A stretch of 64,000 nucleotides of DNA from Billgrantia campisalis (GCF_022341425.1 NZ_JABFUC010000018.1:1-64000), one strand, 5' to 3'; positions 19,229 to 29,551 are shown, counted from the stretch's first letter. Notes: a model not told the origin generated them from the letters alone. Numbers and translations are program-made.

Positions 19229-19574
19229 AAGCTTCACCTCCTCGCGTTGACTTGCAGCAACAGCGGCGTCGGTGACTGCATTGCCGATCACCTTGTCGAC
19301 CTGCTGCCAGATCGGCTTCCACTGACCGAGCCACCACCCCCTTCAACCGGACTCGGCTCAATGAGCCTACAAGGCACTATAGTCACAAACGATCAACGGG
19401 GGGCTTAGGGTTCCAGGGGCGCGCCACCTGGTGGCCCCCTGTCAGAGGTGCCAGCCGACCCTCATGGCCAGCCAGCCCACCAGGTGTGTCAACCCAACGG
19501 GTCGCCACGTTTCGCCTGTTCGAGATCGCGCTCGTGCTGTGTCGGTGGCGTCGTCGGCAGGTCTAGATTCATTG
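19229..19574 (-). other. Intergenic region upstream of the maeB-PDH operon
   Basis: This 346-base stretch carries no convincing gene. It must hold the promoter of the maeB operon; a -10-like TATAGT is seen on the minus strand near 19381 but no matching -35. A GC-rich imperfect hairpin around 19417-19440 (CCACCTGGTGG core) could end cysS transcription, but it has no T-run. No tRNA fold was found. Confidence 0.4.
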
Positions 19575-20978
19575 TCACCGGTGGGTGGGAACGGAAGGTA
19601 TTGGCTGCCAGCGGGGGCCCTCGGGCGTATCGCGAACCTCCGCGCCGAGCTCGGCCAGCGCGTCGCGCAGGGCGTCGGCGCGGGCGAAGTCGCGCTGCTG
19701 CCGTGCGCTTTCACGCTCGGCGACCAGCGCCTCGATGCGCGCCACCGGCAGGGTGGAGCGCTCCGGCGAAAGCGCGGCCAGGGCCTCGGCGGGGGGCTGC
19801 TGCAGCAGGCCGAGCAGCCTGGCCGAGGCCAGCACGGCGCCCTTGGCGCGGGCGCGCTCGGCGTCGTTTTCGGCGGTTTTCAGTGTCTCGATGAGCTGCT
19901 GGAGGCAGCTAAGCGCCTCGGCGATGTTGAGGTCGCGGCGCAGCGCCGCTAGCAGCTCGGTGTCCGGGGGCGTTTCAACGACTGCAAGTGTCTCGACCTG
20001 GGCCAGGGCCCGATAGTGGTGTAGCAGGGTGCGGCGCGCCCGGGCCAGGCGCTCGGCGTTCCAGTCCAGCGGGCGGCGATAGTGGGTGGCGAGCAGCGCC
20101 AGGCGAATCGCCTCGCCGGGGGCCTGGTCGAGCAGGTCGCGCACCAGCAGCACGTTGCCCAGCGACTTCGACATCTTCTGCCCGTCCACGGTGACGAAGC
20201 TGTTGTGCACCCAGGTGTGGCAGTAGCGGGCGTCGTGGGCGCAGGTGCCCTGGGCGATCTCGTTCTCGTGATGGGGGAAGATCAGGTCCTGGCCACCGCC
20301 GTGGATATCGAGGGTGTGGCCCAGGTGTTTGCCGATCATGGCGGTGCACTCCACGTGCCAGCCGGGCCGCCCTCGTCCCCAGGGGCTCTCCCAGCCTGGC
20401 TGCTCGAGCGTGGAGGGTTTCCATAGCACGAAGTCCAGCGGGTCGCGCTTGTAGGGGGCGACTTCCACCCGAGCCCCGGCCAGCATCTCCTCGGGCCGAC
20501 GCCCGGAGAGCTGCCCGTAGTCCGCAAAGGAACTCACCTGGAACAGCACGTGCCCCTCGGCCTCGTAGGCGTGGCCGCGCTCGATCAGGGTCTCGATCAG
20601 CGAGACGATCTCGGGGATATGCTCGGTGACCCTGGGCTCGAGGTCCGGCGGCAGCACGCCCAGCGCTTGCATGTCCTCGTGATAGGCGGCGATATAGCGC
20701 GAGGTGATCACGCCGATGGGCACGCCCGCCTCATGGGCCGCGGCGTTGATCTTGTCGTCCACGTCGGTGAAGTTGCGCGCGTAGACCACCTCTGCATAAT
20801 CGTGGCGCAGCACCCGTGACAGCAGGTCGAAGACCACCGCCGGGCGGGCATTGCCGATATGGGCGTAGTTGTAGACCGTGGGGCCACAGACATAGAGCGT
20901 CACGCGATCCGGTTGCTCGGTGCGCAGCGGTTCGCGGCGGCGGGTCAGGGTGTTATAGAGTTGCATCCCGGCGGTCAT
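19575..20978 (-). CDS. cysS: Cysteinyl-tRNA synthetase
   Basis: The 467-residue class I synthetase charges tRNA-Cys. It has the HIGH-type motif (AHIGN), KMSKS (QKMSKSLGN) and the DALR-type C-terminal region. The four zinc ligands of E. coli CysRS appear conserved: Cys in LYVCGPTV, Cys in HVECTAM, His and Glu in PHHENE. The ATG at 20978 overlaps the folE2 stop (ATGA) and has GGAGG before it. Being second gene behind a Zur-type box, it is probably a zinc-starvation copy; whether another cysS exists elsewhere cannot be seen. Confidence 0.92.
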   Translation of the reverse strand: MTAGMQLYNTLTRRREPLRTEQPDRVTLYVCGPTVYNYAHIGNARPAVVFDLLSRVLRHDYAEVVYARNFTDVDDKINAAAHEAGVPIGVITSRYIAAYHEDMQALGVLPPDLEPRVTEHIPEIVSLIETLIERGHAYEAEGHVLFQVSSFADYGQLSGRRPEEMLAGARVEVAPYKRDPLDFVLWKPSTLEQPGWESPWGRGRPGWHVECTAMIGKHLGHTLDIHGGGQDLIFPHHENEIAQGTCAHDARYCHTWVHNSFVTVDGQKMSKSLGNVLLVRDLLDQAPGEAIRLALLATHYRRPLDWNAERLARARRTLLHHYRALAQVETLAVVETPPDTELLAALRRDLNIAEALSCLQQLIETLKTAENDAERARAKGAVLASARLLGLLQQPPAEALAALSPERSTLPVARIEALVAERESARQQRDFARADALRDALAELGAEVRDTPEGPRWQPIPSVPTHR

Positions 20979-21874
20979 CGCGCCTCCTCCCAGTTCCACT
21001 GGCTGCGTGCCACGGCGTCGTGGGCGTGCAGGCTCTCGGCGTGCACCACGCGCAGGGCGAAACCGTCGATGCCGGGCTGGTCGCGCAGGGCGTGGTGCAG
21101 GCGCCGGGCGGCATCCTCGCAGAACATCAGGTTCTGGCCGTTGGCCAGGGCGAAGGCCTGCTCGTCGACGCGCTTCACCGCGGTCTGCAGCGCGGTGCCC
21201 AGGGCGCGTTCCACGCCGTCCACCAGGCGCAGCAGTGGCAGCGCATCCCTGTCGGCAGCCAGGCGCACCGAGAGGTGGGCCTGGCTGCGCTGGCTATGGG
21301 GCGTGGCCAGGATGCCCTGGTCGCTACCCAGCCAGGCGTGCACCGCCTCGTGAGTCACGGGCATCTCGGTGAAGTCCTCATCGAAGGCCTGCTGGATCAG
21401 CTGGCGCGCCAGCGCCGCCGAGCAGGGGCAGGTGGAGGAGTAGCCGACGGTCAGGTCGAGGGTGGCATGTAGGCCCTGGGCGTCCTGGCGACAGCGCAGG
21501 GTGAAGGGGTAGGTCTTCCAGCCCGCCAGCGGGCTGATCAGCGCCGGGCGGCGCAGCAGCGCTTCGCCCTCCAGGTCGAGAAAGGCCTGGCGGGCAAGCC
21601 CCTCATGGCTTTCCAGAAAGGTGTCGAGCACCGCGGCCACCCGCGACAGCGAGAGCTCCTGGCCTTCCAGCTCGGCCAGCGCCAGATAGAGGCGCGACAT
21701 ATGGATGCCCCGGGCGGTGGGGTCGTCGAGGCTGACGCCCGCCGAGGCACGGCCGGCAATGGCCTGGCCGGCCACCTGCAGCGGCAGGGCGATGCCTTCC
21801 ATGCCGACCCAGCTCAGCGTGCCAAGGTGTACGGAGGGCGCGGCGGCGATATCTTCCAGTGGGGGCTTGTTCAT
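20975..21874 (-). CDS. folE2: GTP cyclohydrolase FolE2 (type IB)
   Basis: The 299-residue protein carries the FolE2 hallmark STCPCS with the metal-ligand Cys (about residue 152) and the HLGTLSWVGMEGI start region. FolE2 makes 7,8-dihydroneopterin triphosphate for folate and queuosine. Unlike zinc-dependent FolE it works with other divalent metals, so bacteria induce it when zinc is scarce. A Zur-like box lies 28-50 bases upstream of the start and the gene overlaps cysS downstream. The ribosome site is weak. Confidence 0.93.
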   Translation of the reverse strand: MNKPPLEDIAAAPSVHLGTLSWVGMEGIALPLQVAGQAIAGRASAGVSLDDPTARGIHMSRLYLALAELEGQELSLSRVAAVLDTFLESHEGLARQAFLDLEGEALLRRPALISPLAGWKTYPFTLRCRQDAQGLHATLDLTVGYSSTCPCSAALARQLIQQAFDEDFTEMPVTHEAVHAWLGSDQGILATPHSQRSQAHLSVRLAADRDALPLLRLVDGVERALGTALQTAVKRVDEQAFALANGQNLMFCEDAARRLHHALRDQPGIDGFALRVVHAESLHAHDAVARSQWNWEEAR

Positions 21875-21901
21875 TGACCGCTCGTTCGGTGGTTGATGCA
21901 G

Positions 21902-21924
21902 TTAATGTTATAACATAACATTTC
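21902..21924. promoter_or_regulatory. Zur-like box between folE2-cysS and the NicO-type transporter
   Basis: The core TGTTATAACATAACA with flanking AA/TTTC matches the gammaproteobacterial Zur consensus (GAAATGTTATAnTATAACATTTC in family literature) at nearly all positions. It lies in the 109-base gap between divergent genes, so one site could repress both directions when zinc is sufficient. The gene content on both sides (FolE2, COG0523 genes nearby) supports this. Confidence 0.85.
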
Positions 21925-21983
21925 GGGTCGACCGATAACCAGCCACAGGCCTGCCATGAGAGGCCTGACACGAGAGGTCCACC

Positions 21984-23108
21984 ATGTCGCGTCATGCCCG
22001 TTCGCTTTCCTCGCCTCCGGCTAACGCACACCGCAAGCCTCGCGCGGCCTATCAGCGACGCTGGTGGCTGCTGGGCGTGGCGCTGCTCGCCCTGGTGGCC
22101 GTGCTGTTGGTTCAACTTGGCGTGATGCGCGGCCTGAGCCTGCAGATTCTGGCTTGGCAGCGTGATCTCCACCGCGCGCTCACTCTGGCGGTCAGCGGCT
22201 GGTCCGAGACGCCCACCTGGGCCACCGCCGGCTGGCTGTTGGCGCTCAGCTTCGGCTACGGGGTCTTCCATGCCGCCGGCCCGGGGCACGGCAAGGCGGT
22301 GCTTTCGACCTATCTGGTCTCCCAGGGGGGCGGCTTGAAGCGCGCCCTGGGGCTGTCGTTCGGTGCCGCCCTGCTGCAGGGGATGATGGCCATCGCCGTG
22401 GTGCTGGTGCTGGTCCAGGGGCTAGGGTGGCTGACCCGCCAGGCCATGGGCAGCGTGGCCAGTCTGGAGCTGGCGAGCTTTCTGATGGTGGCGCTGCTGG
22501 GCGCCTGGCTCTGCCTGCGAGCCTGGCGGCTGCTGCGCCGCACGAGGGCCTCCGGTGGTCACGGTCACCACCACGACCATGACCACCACCACAATCACGC
22601 TCATCACGATCACAGCCATCACCATGACCATGCTCATGATCACGACCATCATGCGCACGCCCATGACCATGACGCTCATGGCTTTCAAGACCACCCGGCT
22701 CAGGGCTGTGGCTGCGGGGCCCGACACCATATCGCGCCCGAGGAGGTCGGCAGCTGGCGCACGGCGCTGGCCACCGTGGTGGTCATTGGCCTGCGCCCCT
22801 GCACCGGCGCGGTGCTGATGATGGGCGCCGCCAGCCTGTTGGGCCATGCGGCGCTGGGGGCCGCGGCGGTTATGGTGATGGCGCTGGGCACGGCGATGAC
22901 GGTCTCGGCGCTGGCGCTGGCCAGCGTGTTGGCGCGCGACTGGATCACCCGTCACTACGGTCGGCTCGAGGGCGGTCGAATGGCGCGCCTGGGCCGGCTG
23001 AGCGGTTGGCTGGCCATGGGCGGCGGCCTGACGATCCTGTGGCTCGGGGTGTCGCTGGCCTGGCAGGCCGGGAGCGCGCCGGCAGCCGGCCTGCCGCTGC
23101 TGTCTTGA
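21984..23108 (+). CDS. NicO/RcnA-like metal transporter with His-rich loop
   Basis: The 374-residue membrane protein has about seven helices, the NiCoT-type motif FGYGVFHAAGPGHGK and a second conserved segment GLRPCTGAVLMMGAA. Between them a cytosolic loop (about residues 192-232) is dominated by His and Asp pairs, a metal-binding stretch. NicO proteins move nickel or cobalt; in a Zur-controlled setting, zinc transport is possible (inference). Transcription runs away from folE2 and shares the Zur-like box. A GAGAGG site precedes the ATG. Confidence 0.8.
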   Translation: MSRHARSLSSPPANAHRKPRAAYQRRWWLLGVALLALVAVLLVQLGVMRGLSLQILAWQRDLHRALTLAVSGWSETPTWATAGWLLALSFGYGVFHAAGPGHGKAVLSTYLVSQGGGLKRALGLSFGAALLQGMMAIAVVLVLVQGLGWLTRQAMGSVASLELASFLMVALLGAWLCLRAWRLLRRTRASGGHGHHHDHDHHHNHAHHDHSHHHDHAHDHDHHAHAHDHDAHGFQDHPAQGCGCGARHHIAPEEVGSWRTALATVVVIGLRPCTGAVLMMGAASLLGHAALGAAAVMVMALGTAMTVSALALASVLARDWITRHYGRLEGGRMARLGRLSGWLAMGGGLTILWLGVSLAWQAGSAPAAGLPLLS

Positions 23109-23182
23109 TGCGTCGCGCCCTGTTACGACCCTGATGGGCTGTGCGTTATGCTGTCTCGATCTCGAATCAACCGGTCACACTG

Positions 23183-24070
23183 ATGAAGCCGACTTCTTCG
23201 CCAACCTCGCCAACGTCACCCACTTCGACGACAGCCTCGCCGATCTTCCAGGCGATTGAAGCCATGCAGGGCAGCCTGCCCTGGGGCAGTTTTCTCGATG
23301 CGGGAACCGGCTACAACTCGCTGCGGTGGGTCTCCTCATTGGACACCGAGCGCTGGGCCGCCGTCACCGCTTCGGCCGGCATGGCGCGAACGGCCAGGAA
23401 AGCCGCGGCGGAGCGCCTGCGGTCTCAGGATCGCGTGCTGGTCGCCAACTGGACCTCTCCCGAGCTGCTGTATGGTGAGTGCTTCGATACGGTGCTGCTG
23501 GACTATTTCATTGGCGCCATCGAAGGCTTTGCGCCCTATTGGCAGGAGCAGGTGCTCACGCGCCTGAGGCCCCACGTGAAGGGCAGGCTCTACATCGTGG
23601 GTACGGAGCCCTATGTGCTGGATGCGCCCGCCACCGAGGAGGGCAGAATCGTCCAGGCCATCGGCAGGCTGCGCGATGCCTGCCTGCTGCTGGGCAATGG
23701 GCGACCCTATCGGGAGTACCCGGCCTCCTGGGTGCTCCGCCAGCTCGGCACGGCGGGGTTTCGCGTCAGGGAGGTCAGGCGCTTTCCCATTCGCTACCGG
23801 GAGCGCTTCGTCAATTCGCAGCTGGAGATGTGCCTGAAACAGCTGGATCAGCTCAATGACCCTGCGCTGGCACAGGCACTGCGTGATCGCATCGAAGCGC
23901 AGCGCGCCGAGGCGCTGCCCTATGCGCGTAGCGAGCAGGGGCTGGCCTGCGGTGCCGACTATGTGATCGCAGCGGAGCCGCTGGACCCCGGCCATCATGC
24001 GCTGCCCCTGCCGCAGCATGTTCCCGTCGACCACCCGCCTGCGCCGCAGGAGGCGGCGCCGTCTGGCTAG
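23183..24070 (+). CDS. SAM-dependent methyltransferase-like protein
   Basis: After a Thr/Ser/Pro-rich start, the protein (about 295 residues) shows a class I methyltransferase pattern: FLDAGTGYNSL (motif I), a downstream acidic strand (CFDTVLLDYFIGAIEGF) and alternating strands and helices to about residue 230. The substrate is unknown. An in-frame GTG at 23141 would add 14 residues; neither start has a clear ribosome site. It follows the NicO-type gene and converges on cobW with a 1-base gap. Its place in a zinc-response island is notable but its role is unassigned. Confidence 0.65.
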   Translation: MKPTSSPTSPTSPTSTTASPIFQAIEAMQGSLPWGSFLDAGTGYNSLRWVSSLDTERWAAVTASAGMARTARKAAAERLRSQDRVLVANWTSPELLYGECFDTVLLDYFIGAIEGFAPYWQEQVLTRLRPHVKGRLYIVGTEPYVLDAPATEEGRIVQAIGRLRDACLLLGNGRPYREYPASWVLRQLGTAGFRVREVRRFPIRYRERFVNSQLEMCLKQLDQLNDPALAQALRDRIEAQRAEALPYARSEQGLACGADYVIAAEPLDPGHHALPLPQHVPVDHPPAPQEAAPSG

Positions 24071-24071
24071 T

Positions 24072-25175
24072 TTATTGCGCCTGGGGGGGCTTGGTCGGAT
24101 GCGGTGCCTGGAAGTAGTCAAACAGCTGGGCGACCGCCTCGGGCGCCACGCCGCTGGTAATGAACACAAAGCGCGAGACGCCATCCGCGCACGCCTCGGC
24201 CGGCAGGGGCACCGGCGGGTGGAAGATATGTTGCACGCCATGTAAGGCCAGCGGCTGCGGCTGCCCGGCCACGTTAACGATTGCCTTGACCCGCAGCATC
24301 TTGTCGCCGAGCAGGCTCATCAGCAGGTCCAGCCAATCCTCCAGCACTTCGGGAGCGATGGGTGCTTCCACGCTGAAGCAGAAGGAGCGGATCTGCTCGC
24401 CGTGGCGGCTCAGCGGGGAGGTGGTCGCGGGCGCCAGCAGCGGCGCGGAAGCCTCGCTGGGGGTGGGTGCCAGCCCCGCCGCGGGCGATACCTGAACGTA
24501 GGCGGCGGCCCCGAGCCAGCCCTCGGCCTGCCGGTCGGGGTTGCCCGAGGCGGGCAGGCGCCTGGCGGTCAGCCTTGCGGCGTCGACCTCGCCGTGTTTC
24601 ACCTGCAGCTGTTCGGCCGCCGGGTTCACCTCGGCGAGCCGTTCGCTGAGCCGGGCCAGGCGGGGTTCGTCCACCAGGTCGGCCTTGGTGATCAGCAGAC
24701 AGTCGGCGATGGCCGCCTGGCGCTGGGACTCGCGATGGGCGTTCAGGGTCGAGACGCCGTTGGCCGCATCCACCAGGCAGATCACGCCGTCCAGCCGGAA
24801 GCGCTGTGCCAGCCAGTGGTCGGTCATCAGGGTGTGCAGGATGGGTGCCGGGTCGGCCAGGCCGGTGGTCTCGATGATCATCCGCGAGATCGGCCGGCCA
24901 CCCTCGCGCTCGAGCGCCTCGCAGGCCTGCTGGACGCTCTTGCTCAGGTCGCCGCGGATGGTGCAGCACAGACAGCCGCTGCTCATCTCCACCACGCTAT
25001 GCTCATCGCCCTCGGCGACCAGCCGGTGGTCGAGCCCGATATCGCCGAACTCATTGATCACCACCAGCGCATCGCGCATCGCGGGCTGGCGCACCAGCCG
25101 GTTGAGCAGGGTGGTCTTGCCGCTGCCCAGAAAGCCGGTCAGCACCGTGACCGGCATGAGGTCTGCGCTGCGCAT
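24072..25175 (-). CDS. COG0523 (CobW-type) GTPase metallochaperone, copy 2
   Basis: The 367-residue G3E GTPase has the Walker A GFLGSGKTTLLN, the metal-binding SGCLCC motif, Walker B/ETTGLADP and the base-specificity ITKAD. The C-terminal CobW domain (about 270-350) follows. COG0523 members deliver zinc, cobalt or other metals to client enzymes. It begins 3 bases after the preceding cobW gene, behind GGGAG, so it is the last gene of the Zur-box operon. Confidence 0.9.
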   Translation of the reverse strand: MRSADLMPVTVLTGFLGSGKTTLLNRLVRQPAMRDALVVINEFGDIGLDHRLVAEGDEHSVVEMSSGCLCCTIRGDLSKSVQQACEALEREGGRPISRMIIETTGLADPAPILHTLMTDHWLAQRFRLDGVICLVDAANGVSTLNAHRESQRQAAIADCLLITKADLVDEPRLARLSERLAEVNPAAEQLQVKHGEVDAARLTARRLPASGNPDRQAEGWLGAAAYVQVSPAAGLAPTPSEASAPLLAPATTSPLSRHGEQIRSFCFSVEAPIAPEVLEDWLDLLMSLLGDKMLRVKAIVNVAGQPQPLALHGVQHIFHPPVPLPAEACADGVSRFVFITSGVAPEAVAQLFDYFQAPHPTKPPQAQ

Positions 25176-25178
25176 GGC

Positions 25179-26398
<1,220 letters not shown>

Positions 26399-26399
<1 letters not shown>

Positions 26400-26827
26400 C
26401 AGCCTTCACCTCTTGCCTTGCGATAGTGGTGCTCGCGCTGCTCCTGGCGCTCCTTGGCCTCCAGGCACAGGCGGGCGGTGGGGCGCAGCAGCAGCCGCGG
26501 TAGGCCGATCGGCTCGCCGGTCTCCTCGCAGTAGCCGAAGTCGCCCGCGTCGATGCGGCGCAGGGCCGCCTCGATATTGGCCAGCAGGCGGGTTTCGCGG
26601 TCGGCCTGGCGTAGCTGCAGGCGCAGCTCCTCCTCGAAGGCCGCCTGGTCGAGCTGGTCGCTGTCGCGCTCATGGTCGGCCATGGCGTTGCGCACCTCGC
26701 GCAGGTGACGTTCCACCCGCGCCTTCTCCTCGAGCAGCCGGTCGCGAAAAAAGCCCAGCTGCTCGTCGTTCATGTAGGCGTCGTTGGGCATCGCCAGCAG
26801 GCGAGCCTCCTCAGGGGAGTACGGCAT
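26399..26827 (-). CDS. dksA2: DksA2, zinc-independent DksA/TraR-family transcription factor
   Basis: The 142-residue protein has the DksA coiled-coil tip (about residues 30-95) and the C-terminal finger region, but the four-Cys zinc site is reduced to CxxT...CxxA (YCEETGEP and ARLCLEAK). That is the pattern of Pseudomonas aeruginosa DksA2, which replaces DksA with ppGpp on RNA polymerase when zinc is low. The start at 26827 has AAGAGAG upstream and gives normal length. It is the second gene behind a Zur-like box. Confidence 0.9.
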
Positions 26828-26868
26828 GGCTCTCTCTTGTCGAAAAACGGCGAGTCCGGCGTGGGCTG

Positions 26869-27540
26869 TTACGCCGGGTCGATGGTCAGCAGCAGCCGCT
26901 TCTGGCCTTCTGCCACTGCGGGGCTGCGATGCACCAGGGCACGGTGTTCGTTGCCCTCCCAGCCGGCGCCCTTGAGCAGGGCCAGGTCGCCGATCGCGAG
27001 CCGCTGAATGGCGTCGTGGTCGCGGACGATCTCCGGCTTGCTCGCCGAGGGCGCACCCAGCCCGGCGCGCTCGACGGCGGCCTCGGGGAGCCACTCGCTG
27101 CCAGGGCCGTGGTAGGTGCTCACCAGGCGCACCGGGAGGTTGTCGACATGGAAGCGCGGGCACATGGCGGCGTCCAGCAGGCGCAGGCGGATGCCGACCG
27201 TCTCGGTGTCGAACAGGCAGGCCATGGCCTCGGCCAGCAGCTGGACGTCTTCGATCAGCGCCTCGGCCGCCTCGGGGGCCGGAAGCCGCTTGAGCAGGTC
27301 GGCGCGCAGCTCGTCACCGGGCTGGCCCAGCCAGGCCAGCTGCCAGGCGCGGTCCGTAAGGCACTGTGCCTGAGCGCTTTGCTGTAGCGCGGCCGACGGG
27401 CGCCGCCGCATCACGGCGATGTTGATGGCGTCCTCGAAGATGCGCGGCAGGACATCGATCTCGTCACCCACGGCCAGGTGGGAGGAGGGTTCCAGGTTGG
27501 CATCGCTGTTGAGTGAGGGTGAGAGCGCTGGCATCGACAT
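26869..27540 (-). CDS. DUF1826 family protein of the zinc-starvation operon
   Basis: This 223-residue soluble protein has the recognisable DUF1826 core: CPRFHVDNLPVRLVSTYHGPGSEWL, then GDLALLKG and a final HRSP segment. The HxD and later His resemble a cupin/2-oxoglutarate-dioxygenase-like metal site, though the fold is inferred. Members recur in Zur regulons; the biochemical role is unknown. ATG 27540 follows GGAG at good distance and lies 24 bases beyond a Zur-like box. It heads the operon DUF1826-dksA2-cobW-cobW. Confidence 0.8.
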   Translation of the reverse strand: MSMPALSPSLNSDANLEPSSHLAVGDEIDVLPRIFEDAINIAVMRRRPSAALQQSAQAQCLTDRAWQLAWLGQPGDELRADLLKRLPAPEAAEALIEDVQLLAEAMACLFDTETVGIRLRLLDAAMCPRFHVDNLPVRLVSTYHGPGSEWLPEAAVERAGLGAPSASKPEIVRDHDAIQRLAIGDLALLKGAGWEGNEHRALVHRSPAVAEGQKRLLLTIDPA

Positions 27541-27563
27541 GCGGAGTCTCCATGGCGCGAAGT

Positions 27564-27587
27564 TTAGATATGTTATAACGTATCTTT
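27564..27587. promoter_or_regulatory. Zur-like box upstream of DUF1826-dksA2-cobW
   Basis: AGATATGTTATAACGTATCT is an almost perfect palindrome centred on GTTATAAC and matches the Zur box core. It lies 24 bases before the DUF1826 start, where it would cover the promoter. It shares ATGTTATAAC with the folE2-side box. Confidence 0.85.
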
Positions 27588-27634
27588 TGGTCGAGTTGAA
27601 GCCGTATGCGGTATGGCTTAGTAGAAGGTACAAA

Positions 27635-27665
27635 AGCGCCCGCCATGCAAGGCATGGCGGGCGCT
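27635..27665 (-). terminator. Intrinsic terminator of the TRAP operon
   Basis: A perfect 14-bp stem (27635-27648 with 27652-27665) and a 3-base loop is followed on the minus strand by TTTTGT, 30 bases after the dctM stop. It insulates the TRAP operon from the zinc-response promoter region. Confidence 0.9.
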
Positions 27666-27693
27666 CTGTCGGTCGCTGGAGTGAAGGTCCGGT

Positions 27694-29028
27694 TCAGTAG
27701 CCCAGCAGCGCTGACGGCAGTCCGGTGATCAGCCAGGGGAAGGCCGCCATCAGCAGGCAGGCCAGGGCGATCAGCGCCACGAAGGGCAGCACCGCCTTGT
27801 AGAGATCGACGATCTCTATCCCCTTGGGCGCCACGCCCTTCAGGTAGAAGAGCGCATAGCCGAAGGGCGGCGTCAGGAAAGAGGTCTGCAGCACCACCGC
27901 CACCATCACCACGAACCACAGCACGTCGATGCCCATCTGCTGCACGATGGGCAGCATGATCGGGAAGCTGAGCAGCACGATGCCGGTCCAGTCGAGGAAC
28001 ATCCCCAGCAGGAAGACCAGGAACAGCATCAGGATCAGCGCCCCGGTGGTGCCGCCGGGCATGGCCAGCACCAGGTCGCTGATCACCGTCATGCCGCCGC
28101 CGCGGGAGAACACCCCGGTGAAGGCGGTGGCGCCGACCAGCACCAGCATCACCATGGTGGTGGTCTTACCGGCTTCGAGCAGGGTGCGAAAGCAGGTGCT
28201 CGGTTTGCGGTCACCGAAGATCAGAAACAGCAGGAAGGCGATGAATACCCCGATGGCCGAGGCCTCGGTGGCGGTGGCCACCCCGGTGAACAGCGCACCG
28301 AGCACACCGAGGATCAGCCCCATGGGTGGCACCACGTACTTGGCCAGCATGATCAGCAGCTGCCCGGTCGAGGTCTCGGCACGCTCCGCGGCGGGCACCG
28401 GGGGGCCGTAGCTCGGCTTGACGAAGCAGATCACCAGCACATAGAGCGCGTACATGGCGCCGAGCATCAGCCCCGGCACCAGGGCACCGGCGAACAGCGC
28501 GCCCACCGACACCGGCGAGTAGCTGGCCATCAGGATCAGCATGATGCTCGGCGGGATCAGGATGCCCAGGCAGCCGCTGGCCATGATCACCCCGGAGCTG
28601 AGCTCCTTGTTGTAGCCGTACTTGAGCATCGGGGCCAGGGCGATCATGCCCATCACCGCGATGGATGCGCCGACGATGCCGGTGGTGGCGGCCAGCAACA
28701 CCGAGACGATGACCACGGTCAGCGCCAGGCCGCCGCGCAGGTTGGCGAGCAGCAGGCGCATGGCATCGAACATGCGCTCGGTGACCCCCGAATCGTTGAG
28801 AAAGCGCGCCATCAGCACGAACAGCGGGATGGCCACCAGCACATAGTTGTCCATGGCGTTGCCATAGATGTTGTTGATGATGCTGCCCAGCACCCGAGGC
28901 CCGGGGCCCAGGTAGGCGCCGATAACGGCCACGCCGCCGAGCACGAAGGCCAGCGGATGGCCCATGAACAGGCCGATCAGCAGCCCGCCGAACATGACCA
29001 GGGTGAGCAGTTCCGGACTCAGGCTCAT
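27694..29028 (-). CDS. dctM: TRAP transporter large permease subunit (DctM)
   Basis: The 444-residue membrane protein has about 12 helices and DctM signatures (GHPLAFVLGG, MASGCLGILIPPSIMLI, FLDWTGIVLLSFPIMLPI). It is the sodium-driven channel subunit of a tripartite carboxylate importer. ATG 29028 follows GGAGGAG and overlaps the dctQ stop (ATGA). Confidence 0.93.
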   Translation of the reverse strand: MSLSPELLTLVMFGGLLIGLFMGHPLAFVLGGVAVIGAYLGPGPRVLGSIINNIYGNAMDNYVLVAIPLFVLMARFLNDSGVTERMFDAMRLLLANLRGGLALTVVIVSVLLAATTGIVGASIAVMGMIALAPMLKYGYNKELSSGVIMASGCLGILIPPSIMLILMASYSPVSVGALFAGALVPGLMLGAMYALYVLVICFVKPSYGPPVPAAERAETSTGQLLIMLAKYVVPPMGLILGVLGALFTGVATATEASAIGVFIAFLLFLIFGDRKPSTCFRTLLEAGKTTTMVMLVLVGATAFTGVFSRGGGMTVISDLVLAMPGGTTGALILMLFLVFLLGMFLDWTGIVLLSFPIMLPIVQQMGIDVLWFVVMVAVVLQTSFLTPPFGYALFYLKGVAPKGIEIVDLYKAVLPFVALIALACLLMAAFPWLITGLPSALLGY

Positions 29029-29525
29029 GCGGTCTCCTCCCGCAGCTGCTGGATGGCACGTATGACGATGGCGATGGCCTGCAGCAGGATCAGCACCGCT
29101 GCCACCACGATCACCCCCTTCACCGGATAGACCGGGATCGAGACCATGCCGTAGGTGGTTTCGCTGCGGCTGTAGGAGCGCATGAAGAAGCTCCAGCCGT
29201 GGGTGAGCAGCATCCAGATGAAGGGCGTGAAGAAGATCAGATAGCCGAGAAGTTCGATCATGGCCTGCTTCCTGCGCGAGAGCAGGCGCTTGAGCACGTC
29301 GACCTCGACATGGGCGTGATGGCGCAGCCCGTAGGCGGCCATCAGCATGAAGTGGGCGCCGAACAGCATCTTGGTGATGTCGAAGGCCCAGTCGCTGGGG
29401 CGCCCAGTGAACAGGCGCAGCGCGATATCGTAGAGCACCACCAGGGTGATGACGGCGATCAACGGCGCCAGGACACGCCCCAGTGCCTCGTTGAGGGTGT
29501 CGATCGCCTTGGCAATCGCGTTCAT
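29025..29525 (-). CDS. dctQ: TRAP transporter small permease subunit (DctQ)
   Basis: This 166-residue protein has four predicted helices and the DctQ pattern (RPSDWAFDITKMLFGAHFMLMAAYGLRHHAHVEVD in parts). It bridges DctM and the periplasmic binding protein. It is translationally coupled to dctM and lies 64 bases after dctP, with a strong hairpin between. Confidence 0.88.
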   Translation of the reverse strand: MNAIAKAIDTLNEALGRVLAPLIAVITLVVLYDIALRLFTGRPSDWAFDITKMLFGAHFMLMAAYGLRHHAHVEVDVLKRLLSRRKQAMIELLGYLIFFTPFIWMLLTHGWSFFMRSYSRSETTYGMVSIPVYPVKGVIVVAAVLILLQAIAIVIRAIQQLREETA

Positions 29526-29551
29526 GGAATGTCTCCGAGGTCAGCACGAAA

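Noticed and set aside
19229..19574. tRNA-like GTTCGAGAT segment near 19518
   Set aside because: No acceptor or anticodon stem could be paired around it.
22555..22690. Repeat or CRISPR-like array in the CA/GA-rich His stretch
   Set aside because: The periodicity comes from His and Asp codons in the metal-binding loop of the NicO-type protein; no repeat-spacer structure.
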